Origin: Whitmania pigra | Taxonomy: Eukaryota > Annelida > Clitellata > Hirudinida > Haemopidae | Assembly: GCA_021613335.1 (NCBI GenBank) | Contig: JAJTWR010000320.1 | Span: 393,501-457,500 of the forward strand | DNA length: 64,000 nucleotides | Reading direction: 5' to 3' | Position numbers and translations under genes: made by a program | Part shown: one piece after another, positions 53,221-64,000 of the stretch | Position numbering within the stretch: the stretch's first letter is position 1 | How the letters are laid out: every line of letters starts with the position of its first letter | Notes under the pieces: model-generated | Databases searched by the model: none | The model's input: only the letters and a program-made list of their open reading frames with translations | Told to the model about the DNA's origin: nothing

Positions 53221-55635
53221 CCACATCTTGAAATGGTTTCTGAAGTTCAAGGAAATGGAACACTGGGAAGTTATCACTTTGTGTCTTCAACAAAGAATCC
53301 GTGCTTCACAAAATACTTCGTTCACATTTTGTTTGTCAACTTGATGGTTTGGCCTCGGAATTGCAATGTGCAACTCAAGTGAATACTCATGTTCGGTGAA
53401 CGTGTTTGATATGTTATTACACTTGCTTGCAATGCTTGTTGTAATGTTGCCAACATTTGGACTGTTTTGTCAATGCATCCCAGCTTCCGTTCTGAAAATT
53501 CAATTAATAGTGCTACACTGATCCGTAATTTTGTAACAAGAATACACTGCAACAAATAAAACGTTGCCTAATTGATGATTTTATTTTTGTGCAGCTTCAG
53601 AAGTTTTAATCTGTTGATGAATTTCTGTTTCCTTGAGAAATTAAATAAGAAAGGTCTTTTGTTTTATCTTTGAAAATAACTTCTCGGAGATGAAGGGGTG
53701 TTTTCGTAGTTATTATCTTTTTTCATACCAATGCATCAATGAATACTTGGGCCACATCTGAGTTGTAAAGTAAATTAACTAAAATAGCCTCTTTAGAGTT
53801 TCAGTAAATATGATTGCATCTGCTTCCATTCCCAGTGAATTGATATGCCTCATGGCTTGTCATTGATTTTCTCAGAAGTGATCAGTTTCTTTTTCATTTG
53901 CAATTTATCTTTATTTTCTGAGGAATTTTCCAATTTAGTTGCTGGTTTAAGAACAGGCAGAAATCCTAAGTATTATTAAATCAATTGTTCGCATGATCAT
54001 CTCATTTTCTGTTTTGTTCGGCTTTCCTTTGTTCTATTCAGCCGAGAGTATTTTTATTATTTAAATTATTAAATTAGTTTAAATTATTTAAAGATATATT
54101 TCTCTAAATTTTTAAATGTGATCTTTTTTTAATTATTTGCATATTTTGAAATAATACCAGGTAAAGTAATTCCACAAACCTTTCAAACACCTTTAAAGTT
54201 TTAAAAATGCTTATGTCATCTGCCTTATTATTAAAATTATTACTTTAATTATCGTTATTGTTTATTACTTAATATTATTTCTAAATACTTCTTGTAAAAG
54301 ATTTTCAAACAGAACTTGTCCAATTAGACTACAGTGCAAACCTAGCTATTTATTTGATAAAAGTTTAAGTAGAGAATGACTTGCTTGTCCATTCTGGAAT
54401 TATATAATTCCGACAAACAGATGAAACCTTTTTTAGTAAACTTTAAAAAATTCCACACAAAATATTATCAGTTCCAGTAATTTAAATCTAAAATATCGAT
54501 AACTAACACCAAACTAGATTTTAATTCCAAACACTTATTAAATTTCAACAGAATACATCAAAAATGAAAAAAAAATTAACAATAAAATTATCTCACGGTA
54601 ATTCTTGATAAAATGCGCTTCCTCGGTAGCAGAAGAATCGCAGCAGACTGTGAATGTTTACAATTTTGTGGGCCAACAACGAAACATTCGGACGGTTTTT
54701 TGAGGAATTGTGGAGACTTTGTTCAACTTACAGGTTTTAGTTTTGGTTTAATTTTAGGAAATCGTTTTCAAATGCTTTTGTCGAGCTGAGCTTTTTTATG
54801 GAAACCCAGTTTTAAGACAATTGCCTTTGTTTGGATTCATAATTTACCTCATAAGCAATCTTGCTTCTTTAAATAATTCTATAAATAGATGATAATAACT
54901 GTGGTATTTCTCAATTTGTGATTTATAGTTTAAAATATTTTACGAACTAGATACAGTAATTATGTATTATTGCGAAACAATTGATTTCTAAGATAATTTT
55001 AGAACCTGCAATAGTTTAATAACTAATAATAATAATATCGAAAATTTGACCAACATTTTTACTAGAATCAGTATCTTCGTATTCTCTTTAATTGAATTAC
55101 AAATTTCATTTTTATCGTCTATTATTTTAAAGGTTTTGTTCTTAAAAATATCGCATATCAGACTGTGCGAGATAAAGACGAATATTTTACAGCAGCAGTT
55201 CATCTAATGGAGCATAAATATCTGATAAGCAAGGAAGGTGTAAACAACTCATGAATAATTACAACTTCAGATCCAATTGAGGATGCAATGCTATGTTTGA
55301 CCTGTGCACTGCATCATAATTAATTCTTAGCTTTATTTGTATTTATTAAGAATGAACTTTGAACCGATAAAATAATAATTAATCATCTCATTAGTTATTC
55401 AAAGCATCTAATGAAGTCTATTTTTTTTAAATGGTTATACAAGGCAATAATACGTCGATTAATAGTGATGTTATAACAATTTTATTTATTATTTATTTAT
55501 CTATCCGGTCTAATGGCTAATAGCCAATATATATGACCAGCATTAGAAAAATGAAAAACAATTATTTTAATTATTCTTATCATAACTATAGTAATAATAA
55601 TAATTAATCTTACTATAACTAATACTTAATTCAAG
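53221..55635. other. Gene-poor spacer
   Basis: AT-rich, with no ORF longer than about 80 codons that looks coding. A 55-codon ORF at 54613-54780 (MRFLGSRRIAADCECLQF) has non-repetitive composition but no supporting homology or splice partner. Confidence 0.45.
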
Positions 55636-56169
55636 ATGGCTGAGCTCAACTACGATGAAGTGACGCATGCGGTTTATCCGGCCGAGTTTGACGATGACCT
55701 GTGCAGATTCGAAACTCGATTTCCCGAACGCCTGAGTCGTTTGTCTGTCGGCGACATCGACTTCTACAGCTTCTGCCGCCATGGCGACAAGGGCAGGAGG
55801 AACAAGTCGTCTGCTCGCTATAGGACGCAGCCAATTACGTTCGACGAGATTGCAGAGGTTGACGAAGATTTGGTGCCAGCTTCACACCAACAACAACAAC
55901 AACACAAGTCAAACAATTCGTTCATCGACTCTCTAAAACAACAACAACAACAACAGCAGCAGGATTGCGAAACAATCGACGAGCAGAGTGCAGAGCAACA
56001 AGTGCACACAGGATCAGACAAGGAGAACAACCCTTTCTCTGAAACGTCCTCATTCTTCGACCTCCCACGTCAACGCAGGAGGCGTCAGTCATTCAGGAAG
56101 TTGCGTAATCGCCACTCAGTGCCGGAGGAAATAACGGAGAAGTCGGAAGATGTCGAGTGCACGACTTGA
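55636..56169 (+). CDS. Intronless gene, 177 aa, Gln-rich, with TQPITFDEI motif
   Basis: The ATG at 55636 opens a 177-codon frame with coding-like composition, GC-richer than its surroundings. The N-terminal part is acidic and structured-looking (EVTHAVYPAEFDDDLCRFET, then RLSRLSVGDIDFYSF). A conserved-looking peptide YRTQPITFDEIAEVDEDL (about residues 62-79) recalls small vertebrate proteins of the C11orf96 type, from memory and with low certainty. Two Gln runs (5 and 8 residues) follow, then SDKENNPF, and a very basic stretch, RQRRRRQSFRKLRNRH, that could be a nuclear localisation signal. AATAAA at 56202-56207 lies 33 bp after the stop. No domain of known function was recognised. Confidence 0.75.
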   Translation: MAELNYDEVTHAVYPAEFDDDLCRFETRFPERLSRLSVGDIDFYSFCRHGDKGRRNKSSARYRTQPITFDEIAEVDEDLVPASHQQQQQHKSNNSFIDSLKQQQQQQQQDCETIDEQSAEQQVHTGSDKENNPFSETSSFFDLPRQRRRRQSFRKLRNRHSVPEEITEKSEDVECTT

Positions 56170-57863
56170 CTTCTTTGACGCTCGTGTCCGCGTCACCGTT
56201 CAATAAACCAGTTACAACGAGATTGCTTTTACAAGTGTAGCGCATTTCAATCGATTGAAGACTTTGCCAGAACCGGGTTTCGAACACTCGACGTGCAGAT
56301 TTCAACTGCAGACTGTCAGCAATAAACTTGGACGACTTTTCATATCTTTTCATGAGATCTATCTAGTGCCTCGCTGGCAGTAGAGAATTTCTGAAATTTT
56401 TAACTTTTCTATCTAGTTGCTTTTTTCCTGGATGTTTTCGTTGCTTGAACTCATTGTTTACAATATCGCCATAGCGTTTCAGTGTTTTGATACGGGTTCT
56501 ATTCTTTTAGACATTTGTGAGATGGAGAGAAATAAAATTATTTTGTGCATTATTTGAATTTATTATTACTTATAAAATTATTTATTATTAATTAATTTCG
56601 TGAATATTATTCATACTGATGCATTTAATAATTGGCTTATGTAATGATGTAAGTGTTAGACTAGTACGTTTGATACTCTTTTAATGATTTGTGGAATTTT
56701 CCAATAAAATCAAAATTTAATTTTTTTAAATTGAAATGGAAATTGAGATTATATATTTGGTTATTATCGCTTTTTAAATGAGCTCTCTGACTCGTAATCT
56801 AATTAAATGATTTGTCGATGTTTTCTTTTTAATCGCTAGGTGGACGATGCTAATTGGACTGGTATTAAAAATATACAAAACAGCATCATCATCATCCTCA
56901 TCATCCTCATTATAATCATCAACTACAGCCACGGTGCATGACCCGGGTCTTTTTTAAGGGGGGGGGGGGGAGGTGTGTATTTTATTAACGTCCATTTATA
57001 ATTAGATGATTAGGACGGTTACCTAAATGTCTTTTTTGGGGCTGACGAAGAATAATTGCCATGATAGACTGTCAGTCCGCTTCTGTGTAATAAAATAAAT
57101 TTATACAAAATTGTTGATCCTTAAATAACAAATAAAATTAATTAATTAATTTAATGGATTATATGAGCATGATTAGGTTCAGGGTTAGGAATAGGGAAAA
57201 GGTTGGGTTAAGGTTAGGGATAAGGCTAGGATTGGAGTTTGGGTTTGAAGTATTATTAGTGGATGTTGACGGTATCTTTGGCACCCGTCCGTGAATTGGA
57301 TTTCAAATGATTTTCCCGCCACTTGGCCAACATTCGTCTGCGCCTTTGTCAGGTATTCTAATTTAAAAATTCATCGTTTGCAGAAATTTTAAATAAAGAA
57401 ATCATCAAATATGGAATTAATAGATTAAAATTCATTTGTCGTCTTTACAATTCAACACAAATTTTCTAATCTCTCCCTCGTCACTTGGCAATTAATTTTT
57501 CATCAACTTCATCTCACCTCAGGGAATGACGTCGTGATTACAATCTCCATAACGACATGACGCATTCATTCAGAACAAGCAAAAAAGTATTTCTTTCGTC
57601 AACTTGCATTTAATCTTGTGTACGTGTGTGCGTGTTTAATGTGATATTGTTATGATGACAACGATGACAATGATGCCTACGACGATGATGATGATGACGA
57701 CGACAACGATGAATATTAAAAATGATAGAAATTTGCTAAGCAGTTTACACAAATACGGCACTCTAAAAGGTGCTTCTTCAGAGATTCCCTTTGATCAGCC
57801 GACTCAGTTCAACGAGAAGTTGGAAAGTCCCCCAATCATTCAATTACTAATGCATGAATTCAT

Positions 57864-57930
57864 TTGTTCGTTCGTTCGTTCATTCATTCGTTCGTTCGTT
57901 CGTTCGTTCAATCGTTCGCTCGTTTGTTCG
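57864..57930 (+). repeat. (TTCG/TTCA)n tetranucleotide tract
   Basis: Runs of gttcgttcgttcattc with a few substitutions. The Arg-Ser-Phe-Val ORF across it is an artefact. Confidence 0.9.
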
Positions 57931-58609
57931 TTCATAAAACACTTTAAACGTGCTACGATATCGAGATGAACGTCCATGCAATTGTTTTCCTTGATCATCC
58001 CAAACGTAAATTAACTGCTTAAATGACCGATTGCACTTCGCAATTCATTAATTCACAAGTCATTCACATTAATTCACATCAAGTCATTCGACTAAGATTC
58101 TTCGCATCTTCCGAAAAATGAAAAATGAAGGACTTTTTCTCAAAAACAATGTTAACAATCCCTAATGAGAGTAAAGTGATGTAATTGTAAACCACTTCTA
58201 AACTTTACAAGCACTCGTGATTCAGATTCTAAAAAAAAATTCGTCGTCGTCAACATCACCACCATCATCATCATCATCACCACCATCACCACCATCATCG
58301 TCATCATCATCATTTCAAGTGCTTCAATGTATTTAAAGCAGGATTTATTTTGATGGCACTTGAGAATGTATAATAATAAATATCAATATATTCAATTTCC
58401 ATTATTAGTGAACTAATTCAACAGCAACAAAGTACAATTATCATTATTATTGTTATTAACATTACCAATATTACTAAATAATATTAATAATGAGTAAAAA
58501 TTGCGATAACCTATCCAGTCGTCTATTATGACTTTAACGAATAATTTGTTTAATAATTATGTTATTTTTATTGCCATTGCATTACAATACGTATTATTAC
58601 CGTCAAAAT

Positions 58610-58745
58610 ATAGTAATAATAATAATAATAATAATTATTATGTACAGAATAATAATAATAATAATAATAATTATTATGTACAGAATAATAATAATAATAA
58701 TAATTATTATGTACAGAATAATAATAATAATAATAATTATTATGA
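58610..58745 (+). repeat. Minisatellite of AAT/ATT palindromes with gtacag spacer
   Basis: About four units, each (aat)n followed by tattatgtacag. Each unit can form a hairpin because AAT is followed by ATT. Copies shorten progressively to the right. Confidence 0.85.
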
Positions 58746-59511
58746 ATAATTATAATGAATTATTTATGAATAATAATAATAATTATTATTCCATTTTAAT
58801 TATCAAATTGTGGCATCTTGAACATGTCTTCCACAAGGCGATAATAAGAATGACCACAAACTGAGATTTGAATTTCGAGTAAAAAAAAATAAAAGACTTA
58901 TTTTTTGTATTTTGTTGAAAACAAATTTTAACATTAAAAAGTATCGTGTTATTGAAGATTCAGACATTCTTGACAAATTGCTTCATGCCAGTGAGCGAAA
59001 AACGATCATTTGTTAAGATCGTGAGCGATATTACAGAAGCTCGGTTTGTGTTGCTCACGTGTGCGGGCGCGAGCGTTTGAAGGCCGCTCAATAATTCTTT
59101 GCATTCGCTAATTAATTGTTCTTTGGCAACAGGTATTCTATCAAGTTGTCAAACTGTGACGTGACTCCATAGATGGAGTTAATGTATCTATGCTAGCCGA
59201 CGTCAATACATATCTTTGTGTGCATTTTTATCAGCACTTTCGCTGTCCTGCTTTGATCTTTTGTCATGGACGGCCACTTGACACGACGATCAAAGGAAAT
59301 CAATTTAACTATTTTCGCTCAAGATCAAAGAACCTCGATTCGGCTTTTTGACGATGTTTACGAAAACCTTCGTTGGCAAAAATGAACAAAAGTAATTATC
59401 TGGGTGTGTGTGTGTGTGGCGGGAACTCGTCTCGTGCAGGTGAGTTCAGGTGAGACTGGTTGTTATTGCGCACCTTTACTGGAGAGGTCGTCCGTGGGGA
59501 ATGGACTCACT

Positions 59512-59592
59512 CGAGTGATTGATGCGTTGATTGAACATCGAGTGATTGATGAGTTGATTGAACGTCGAGTGATTGATGCGTTGGTTGAACAT
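59512..59592 (+). repeat. 27-bp minisatellite, three units
   Basis: Units of cgagtgattgatgcgttgat plus tgaacat, with one to three changes between copies. Confidence 0.85.
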
Positions 59593-60106
59593 CGATGAAC
59601 ATCATTCAATCGGGTCGATTGAATTCCTTATTGATCGATATGTTGGTTGATCGAATTGCAACAGTGAATGAATGAATGCATGACGAATCATTGAATTGCT
59701 CATCAGGCACTTTAAACTCATATTAACAAACGCTTTTATGATTTAAGAATAAAAAAATGAGTAAGATTATAAACAGATTGAACTAATTTGCATATCAATT
59801 ATTTAAAGTGCCGACAAGTTGAAGAATCCTAGAAGTAATGCTAGCCTCTGCATATTCATTTCCTTTGCGTATTAATTGCCGACCAAGCAATGGTTATTGA
59901 TTGCATCGCTTGAATATTAATGAGTCACATAAATTATGATAATGACTTCGAGAGCCAAGTAGCCACAAGGGTCAGCCATTATTTAGGAGGTTTAAAGTTC
60001 ACGGGGGAATAATAAGACCTCACTCGTCGACGTCATTATCATAATTAATGCTGCGCTGACCGTCATAATAAAAAGGTGCTATTATTATAATGATATTATT
60101 ATAGAT

Positions 60107-60125
60107 TATTGCTGCTGTTGCTGCT

Positions 60126-60156
<31 letters not shown>

Positions 60157-60223
60157 ACGACTATGACGACTATGACGACTATGACGAGGATGACGATGAT
60201 GATGATGATGATGATGATGATAA
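60107..60223 (+). repeat. CTG/ATG/ACG trinucleotide cluster
   Basis: gctgctgctgctgctg passes into gatgatgatg, then four gacgactat units, then another gatgatg run. Confidence 0.9.
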
Positions 60224-61732
60224 ACCAGAACTACTACAACTATTAAGTTATGCCGAAGAAATAGAAGTCATTGAGCGATTGCCTTTGTTAATCTGCCGTC
60301 AAAGAAGACGCCCGTCGAGTAACTCACAAGTTTGAGTTGAAAGAGGGGAGTAGAAATGAGTGGGGATGAGGTGAGTTATATGAAGTATGATAGTTGGGTA
60401 GCTGTTAAGTGGGTGAGTAGCTGCTTCATGGTTGTGTGGATGGGTGGTTATATGAGTGGGCCCAATAGACTTATTCCTACTTATATATTGAGCTGGGATG
60501 ATTAAATAATATTATTAATAGTTAATTAATGATACAATCAATAAAATGACCAGTTGATTAAAGATAAATTAATTATCAACATTATGGCTAGCATGCTTAG
60601 CTCATGTTTATAAAAATAAATCTATTAGAATTGTTTCACATGATAATACAAATATAATTAAACAATGTTATTACTACATTATCCTAAATTATTCTGTTAT
60701 TATTTATTTTTGATTATAATAATAGTTACGATAGCTATATAGTTAAATTATAATTGAATTATAAATTATAACTTTATTATTATTTTAAATATTTTAATTA
60801 TAATTTCAAGTCCGGGAATCGAAATCATGGATAACTTAAAGACGTTATCTCAGAAACTTCAATGGGTATCATTATCATCACTCCAAAGAAAATTTGACCT
60901 CTGAACTCCAGCTGAACTCATATAAATTATAGTCAGAATTTCAATTTATAATAACAAGACTCTTCATATTCTTGTTGTCTTTATGTTGTTACTATTTAAT
61001 TACATTAATTATTATTATTAAAGAAATATGATATTATTTATTACAAATTTATAATACATAATTGCTGACTGCCGCATAGAATTATATAAAAAGTTATTTT
61101 AAACAAATGACTATCATCATTAAAAAACCTACATAATTATATAAATAATTAGTAATAATAAATAAACACATAATAAAAATAAATAATAATTACAAAGTCT
61201 GTCAAAGCAAGAACATTGTGATTACACAATTAAAACACGAAGTCTAATAAAACATGCGTATAATTATAATAATATACATAATTATGTATATTATGTCTAT
61301 TGTATGACTTCTCCAAATCGTAAAAATTCGTATAAACATCAATAAAATCTGTGGTTAACAGATGTTCTAAAGTTGTTGAGAATAAATGAAACATTATTTC
61401 TTATTAATTTCATAATAATTTCTTATTAATTTATTAATAATAATAATTTTTTATAGTTTTATTTATTTATTTTTCGATGCTTTTTATTGAAGCTTCTAAA
61501 TGAATATAATCGAATATTTTTGAATGTTTAAATTAATGCTTGAAGATATCTCGACGCAAATTTAATTTAAAATTTAAGAGTTTACCACAAATATATAATT
61601 ACACAAAGTATTATAATTTCCCCGCAATGAAATTTTTGTTTAATGAGTTTTCATGAAATAATGGGCTGTCTTTATGGCCCCATTCTGAGTTCAATTACAT
61701 CGGACTTATATACATATACACATTCATATTTT

Positions 61733-61995
61733 AATTAATTATATACATAACATAAATAATTATTTATTATAATTAATTATATACATAACATAAATAATTA
61801 TTTATTATAATTAATTATATACATAACATAAATAATTATTTATTATAATTAATTATATACATAACATAAATAATTATTTATTATAATTAATTATATACAT
61901 AACATAAATAATTATTTATTATAATTAATTATATACATAACATAAATAATTATTTATTACAATTAATTATATACATAACACAAATAATTATTTAT
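61733..61995 (+). repeat. 38-bp AT-rich satellite, about seven copies
   Basis: The unit around atacataacataaataatta repeats every 38 bp (starts at 61743, 61781, 61819 and so on) with almost no differences until the last copy, which decays. Confidence 0.95.
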
Positions 61996-62610
61996 TATAA
62001 GTATTTATATGCATAACCTAAATAGTTATCTGCAAAGTTACCTCTTCAAATCGGTGACCATTCATTCATCGATGAATCACCAGCACCTTCACAGCTAAAG
62101 GATGCCACACCTGTAATCACCTGTAATTAGACATGAGGGTGGCGTGAAACAATTGACGAACCGACAAACAAAACTATTAGCGACATTGACACCGCCATTA
62201 CAATTGGATGCATACGACTGTCGACATGTGGGTTTAACTGTGTCTATGGGGGCAAATAGATGGGTACTTGGGTTGGTAATTGAGCAGGTAATTGGGTGGG
62301 TGTATTGAACTCTAATTGGGATTGGCCTGGGTAAGCTTGGGTACATCTAAGAAGATGTACGTGGGTTGATGAATAACTGATTTGTATTTACTAATTAATT
62401 ATGAATGATTGTATAAATTAAATAACATTATTCCTTTAAGAGGGTATCAACTTTATTAATTAGCTTAATCAATTGTTACTTTAAGTATCAACGCTTAATT
62501 AATCGTTATTATTCTAATATTATTACCACTGAATTTATCAACCAACTTTCAGCGTAATTATTTTAAATTATTGATCAGTTCCAAATTCCTGGGGATAAAC
62601 TTGACTAGGG

Positions 62611-62715
62611 ATGAATGGATGGATGGACGGATGGGTGGATGGGTGGGTGGATGGGTGGGTGGGTGGATGGATGGATGGGTGGGTGGATGGGTGGGTGGGT
62701 GGATGGATGGATGGA
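62611..62715 (+). repeat. (GGAT/GGGT)n tetranucleotide tract
   Basis: About 26 units alternating ggat and gggt, related to but more mixed than the array at 15617-16293. Confidence 0.95.
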
Positions 62716-64000
62716 CGAGTGGGCAAATGGAGAGATGATTGGGTATCGTGAAGTGACACATTTAAATGACAATTGGTTTACACTGGTTGGACTTGCAATT
62801 ACTGAGGTCTGGCAACACTGAGAACACTTAGTGATAATTATGCGCTATTCGAGAGTAATTATTTCCACGCTGAGATGATTGATTCCAATTGACAGATTAC
62901 AGAATTTGTTTATCTCAATTTTATTTATTAAACGCTTGGATATAAATTGTATTGAATTATGATCGGAAAATAAATGAAAATGAAAACTTTATAATCTTAT
63001 TTTACATGTTATTTCGTTGTCCACACCTGGTTTTTCAACACAAAATTGTGAATTTGTTTGGTAAAATAAAGTACATTTCAATTATAATAATAATTTCCTA
63101 CCTAACAATAAACTCAACTTTAAACTCAAACAAATATATACAATTATATAAATAAGCTTAAAATGTATTTAATTCATGTTCATGGAGCTGTTTTCTCCTC
63201 AATCAAATGACTGAAATCTTCAATCAATTCATAGCTGTTTCTCAATCAAATCTATTAACAGATCTTAACAGAATGCCAAGACAGACTTGGATACGTGGGT
63301 ACATCCGCCCCAAACACACGACCCATTATCACGTGTCAAGGTCGTCATGGGGGTAATTAATTCACCCAACAATTCCCCCATTTAGAGTGGTGACATCAAT
63401 TCATTCAATTCATTTAATTCATTTTCAATAAGAGAATATTTACAGTTTAAATCATGCATCAGGAAATGGCAAATGTCTTTGAAAATTGGCATAATATTAT
63501 ATATATAATATGCATAATAATTATTATCGTGAGATTGCTTCAATGATTATAATTATTTTAATAGACTCGAAATTGTTATTATTAAATAATATTATTAATA
63601 AATATTATTATTTACATTAATTATTATCTTAATTACTAGTTATCATCGTCATCATTGTTATCATCACATTCATGATTAATGAATCTAGAAAAATATGATG
63701 ATTTAAAAATAACGGGAATATGATAATTATTAATTATTATTTATTTTTTTAAATTGTTGCAACCGATGTAAATTTAATTTCAAATGAGTGCAAATCTTTC
63801 TTTGATTTTGCGAGAAATTATGAACAACTTACCGATCACTTTATGTGGTTATGTTAAATTTAAATATTATTAATTACTTTAAATAAAAACTGAAATAATT
63901 ATTATGTATAAATTGTTGTAAAAATGTAAAATTTTAAAATAAATTGTTTTTAAATAATAAGCATACTACTTCGATTTAGTATATTTTCATGCTCCCATAA

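Larger units (their letters stand above)
56208..64000. other. Gene-poor region with several short tandem repeats
   Basis: No coding region is supported over 7.8 kb. Apart from the repeats listed separately there is a 12-base G run at 56961-56972, and two stretches of complex, non-repetitive sequence (about 58960-60060 and 63240-63420) rich in TAAT-type homeodomain-like sites that could be regulatory. It probably contains introns or flanks of genes outside the window. Confidence 0.45.

Noticed and set aside
54613..54780. 55-codon ORF beginning MRFLGSRRIAADCE
   Set aside because: No homology recognised, and no splice partner or polyadenylation signal; too short to call.
57160..57245. Telomere-like ggttaggg/aggtt repeats
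   Set aside because: Irregular GGTTAGG-like words with no constant period; probably chance or an old degenerate tract.
61733..61995. CRISPR-like regular repeats
   Set aside because: The 38-bp units are directly adjacent with no unique spacers, and the genome is animal.

Overview
The window is AT-rich animal nuclear DNA: GT-AG introns, trinucleotide microsatellites, tRNA-derived SINEs, LINE, LTR, Helitron and Tc1 debris, and a secreted multidomain glycoprotein of invertebrate haemocytin/von Willebrand type. The repeat style suggests a spiralian invertebrate (possibly a leech or other annelid). That placement is an inference with low confidence. Exon boundaries were read by eye from splice sites and reading phase, without transcript support.

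Layout. 1-4.2 kb: last three exons (+) of a single-pass membrane protein. 5.8-9.8 kb: a LINE with an open RT-RNase H frame nested inside the LTR of an internally deleted Gypsy-like element; both target-site duplications can be read. 10.2-37.4 kb (-): one gene reconstructed as 52 exons joining in frame to 2,943 codons. It encodes a signal peptide, an EMI/EGF-like region, three VWD-C8-TIL blocks, three LDLa repeats, a Pro/Thr-rich mucin region, four discoidin-like modules in A-B-A-B order, and a C-terminal VWC-like and cystine-knot end. Its introns hold SINEs, retroelement debris, (ATT)n tracts and a ~670-bp (GGAT)n array. 37.8-38.6 kb: Helitron remnant.

39.3-53.1 kb: two intact GTF2H5 (TFIIH p8) genes bracket a tandem array of THAP-like/C2H2 zinc-finger genes, debris of BEL/Pao and Tc1 elements, and an unusual compact gene at 47.6-51.8 kb. 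That gene is transposase-like in its middle, has about 20 small exons and very short introns that are nearly all phase 0, and ends in a run of duplicated exons. It is the best candidate for something undescribed here.

53.2-64 kb: one intronless gene (55.6-56.2 kb) with a Gln-rich centre, then gene-poor DNA with minisatellites. No tRNA, rRNA, CRISPR or prokaryotic features were found.

The genes do not form a pathway. The haemocytin-like protein would be secreted (clotting, coagulation or mucus), GTF2H5 serves transcription and DNA repair, and the zinc-finger and transposase-like genes are candidate DNA-binding proteins.
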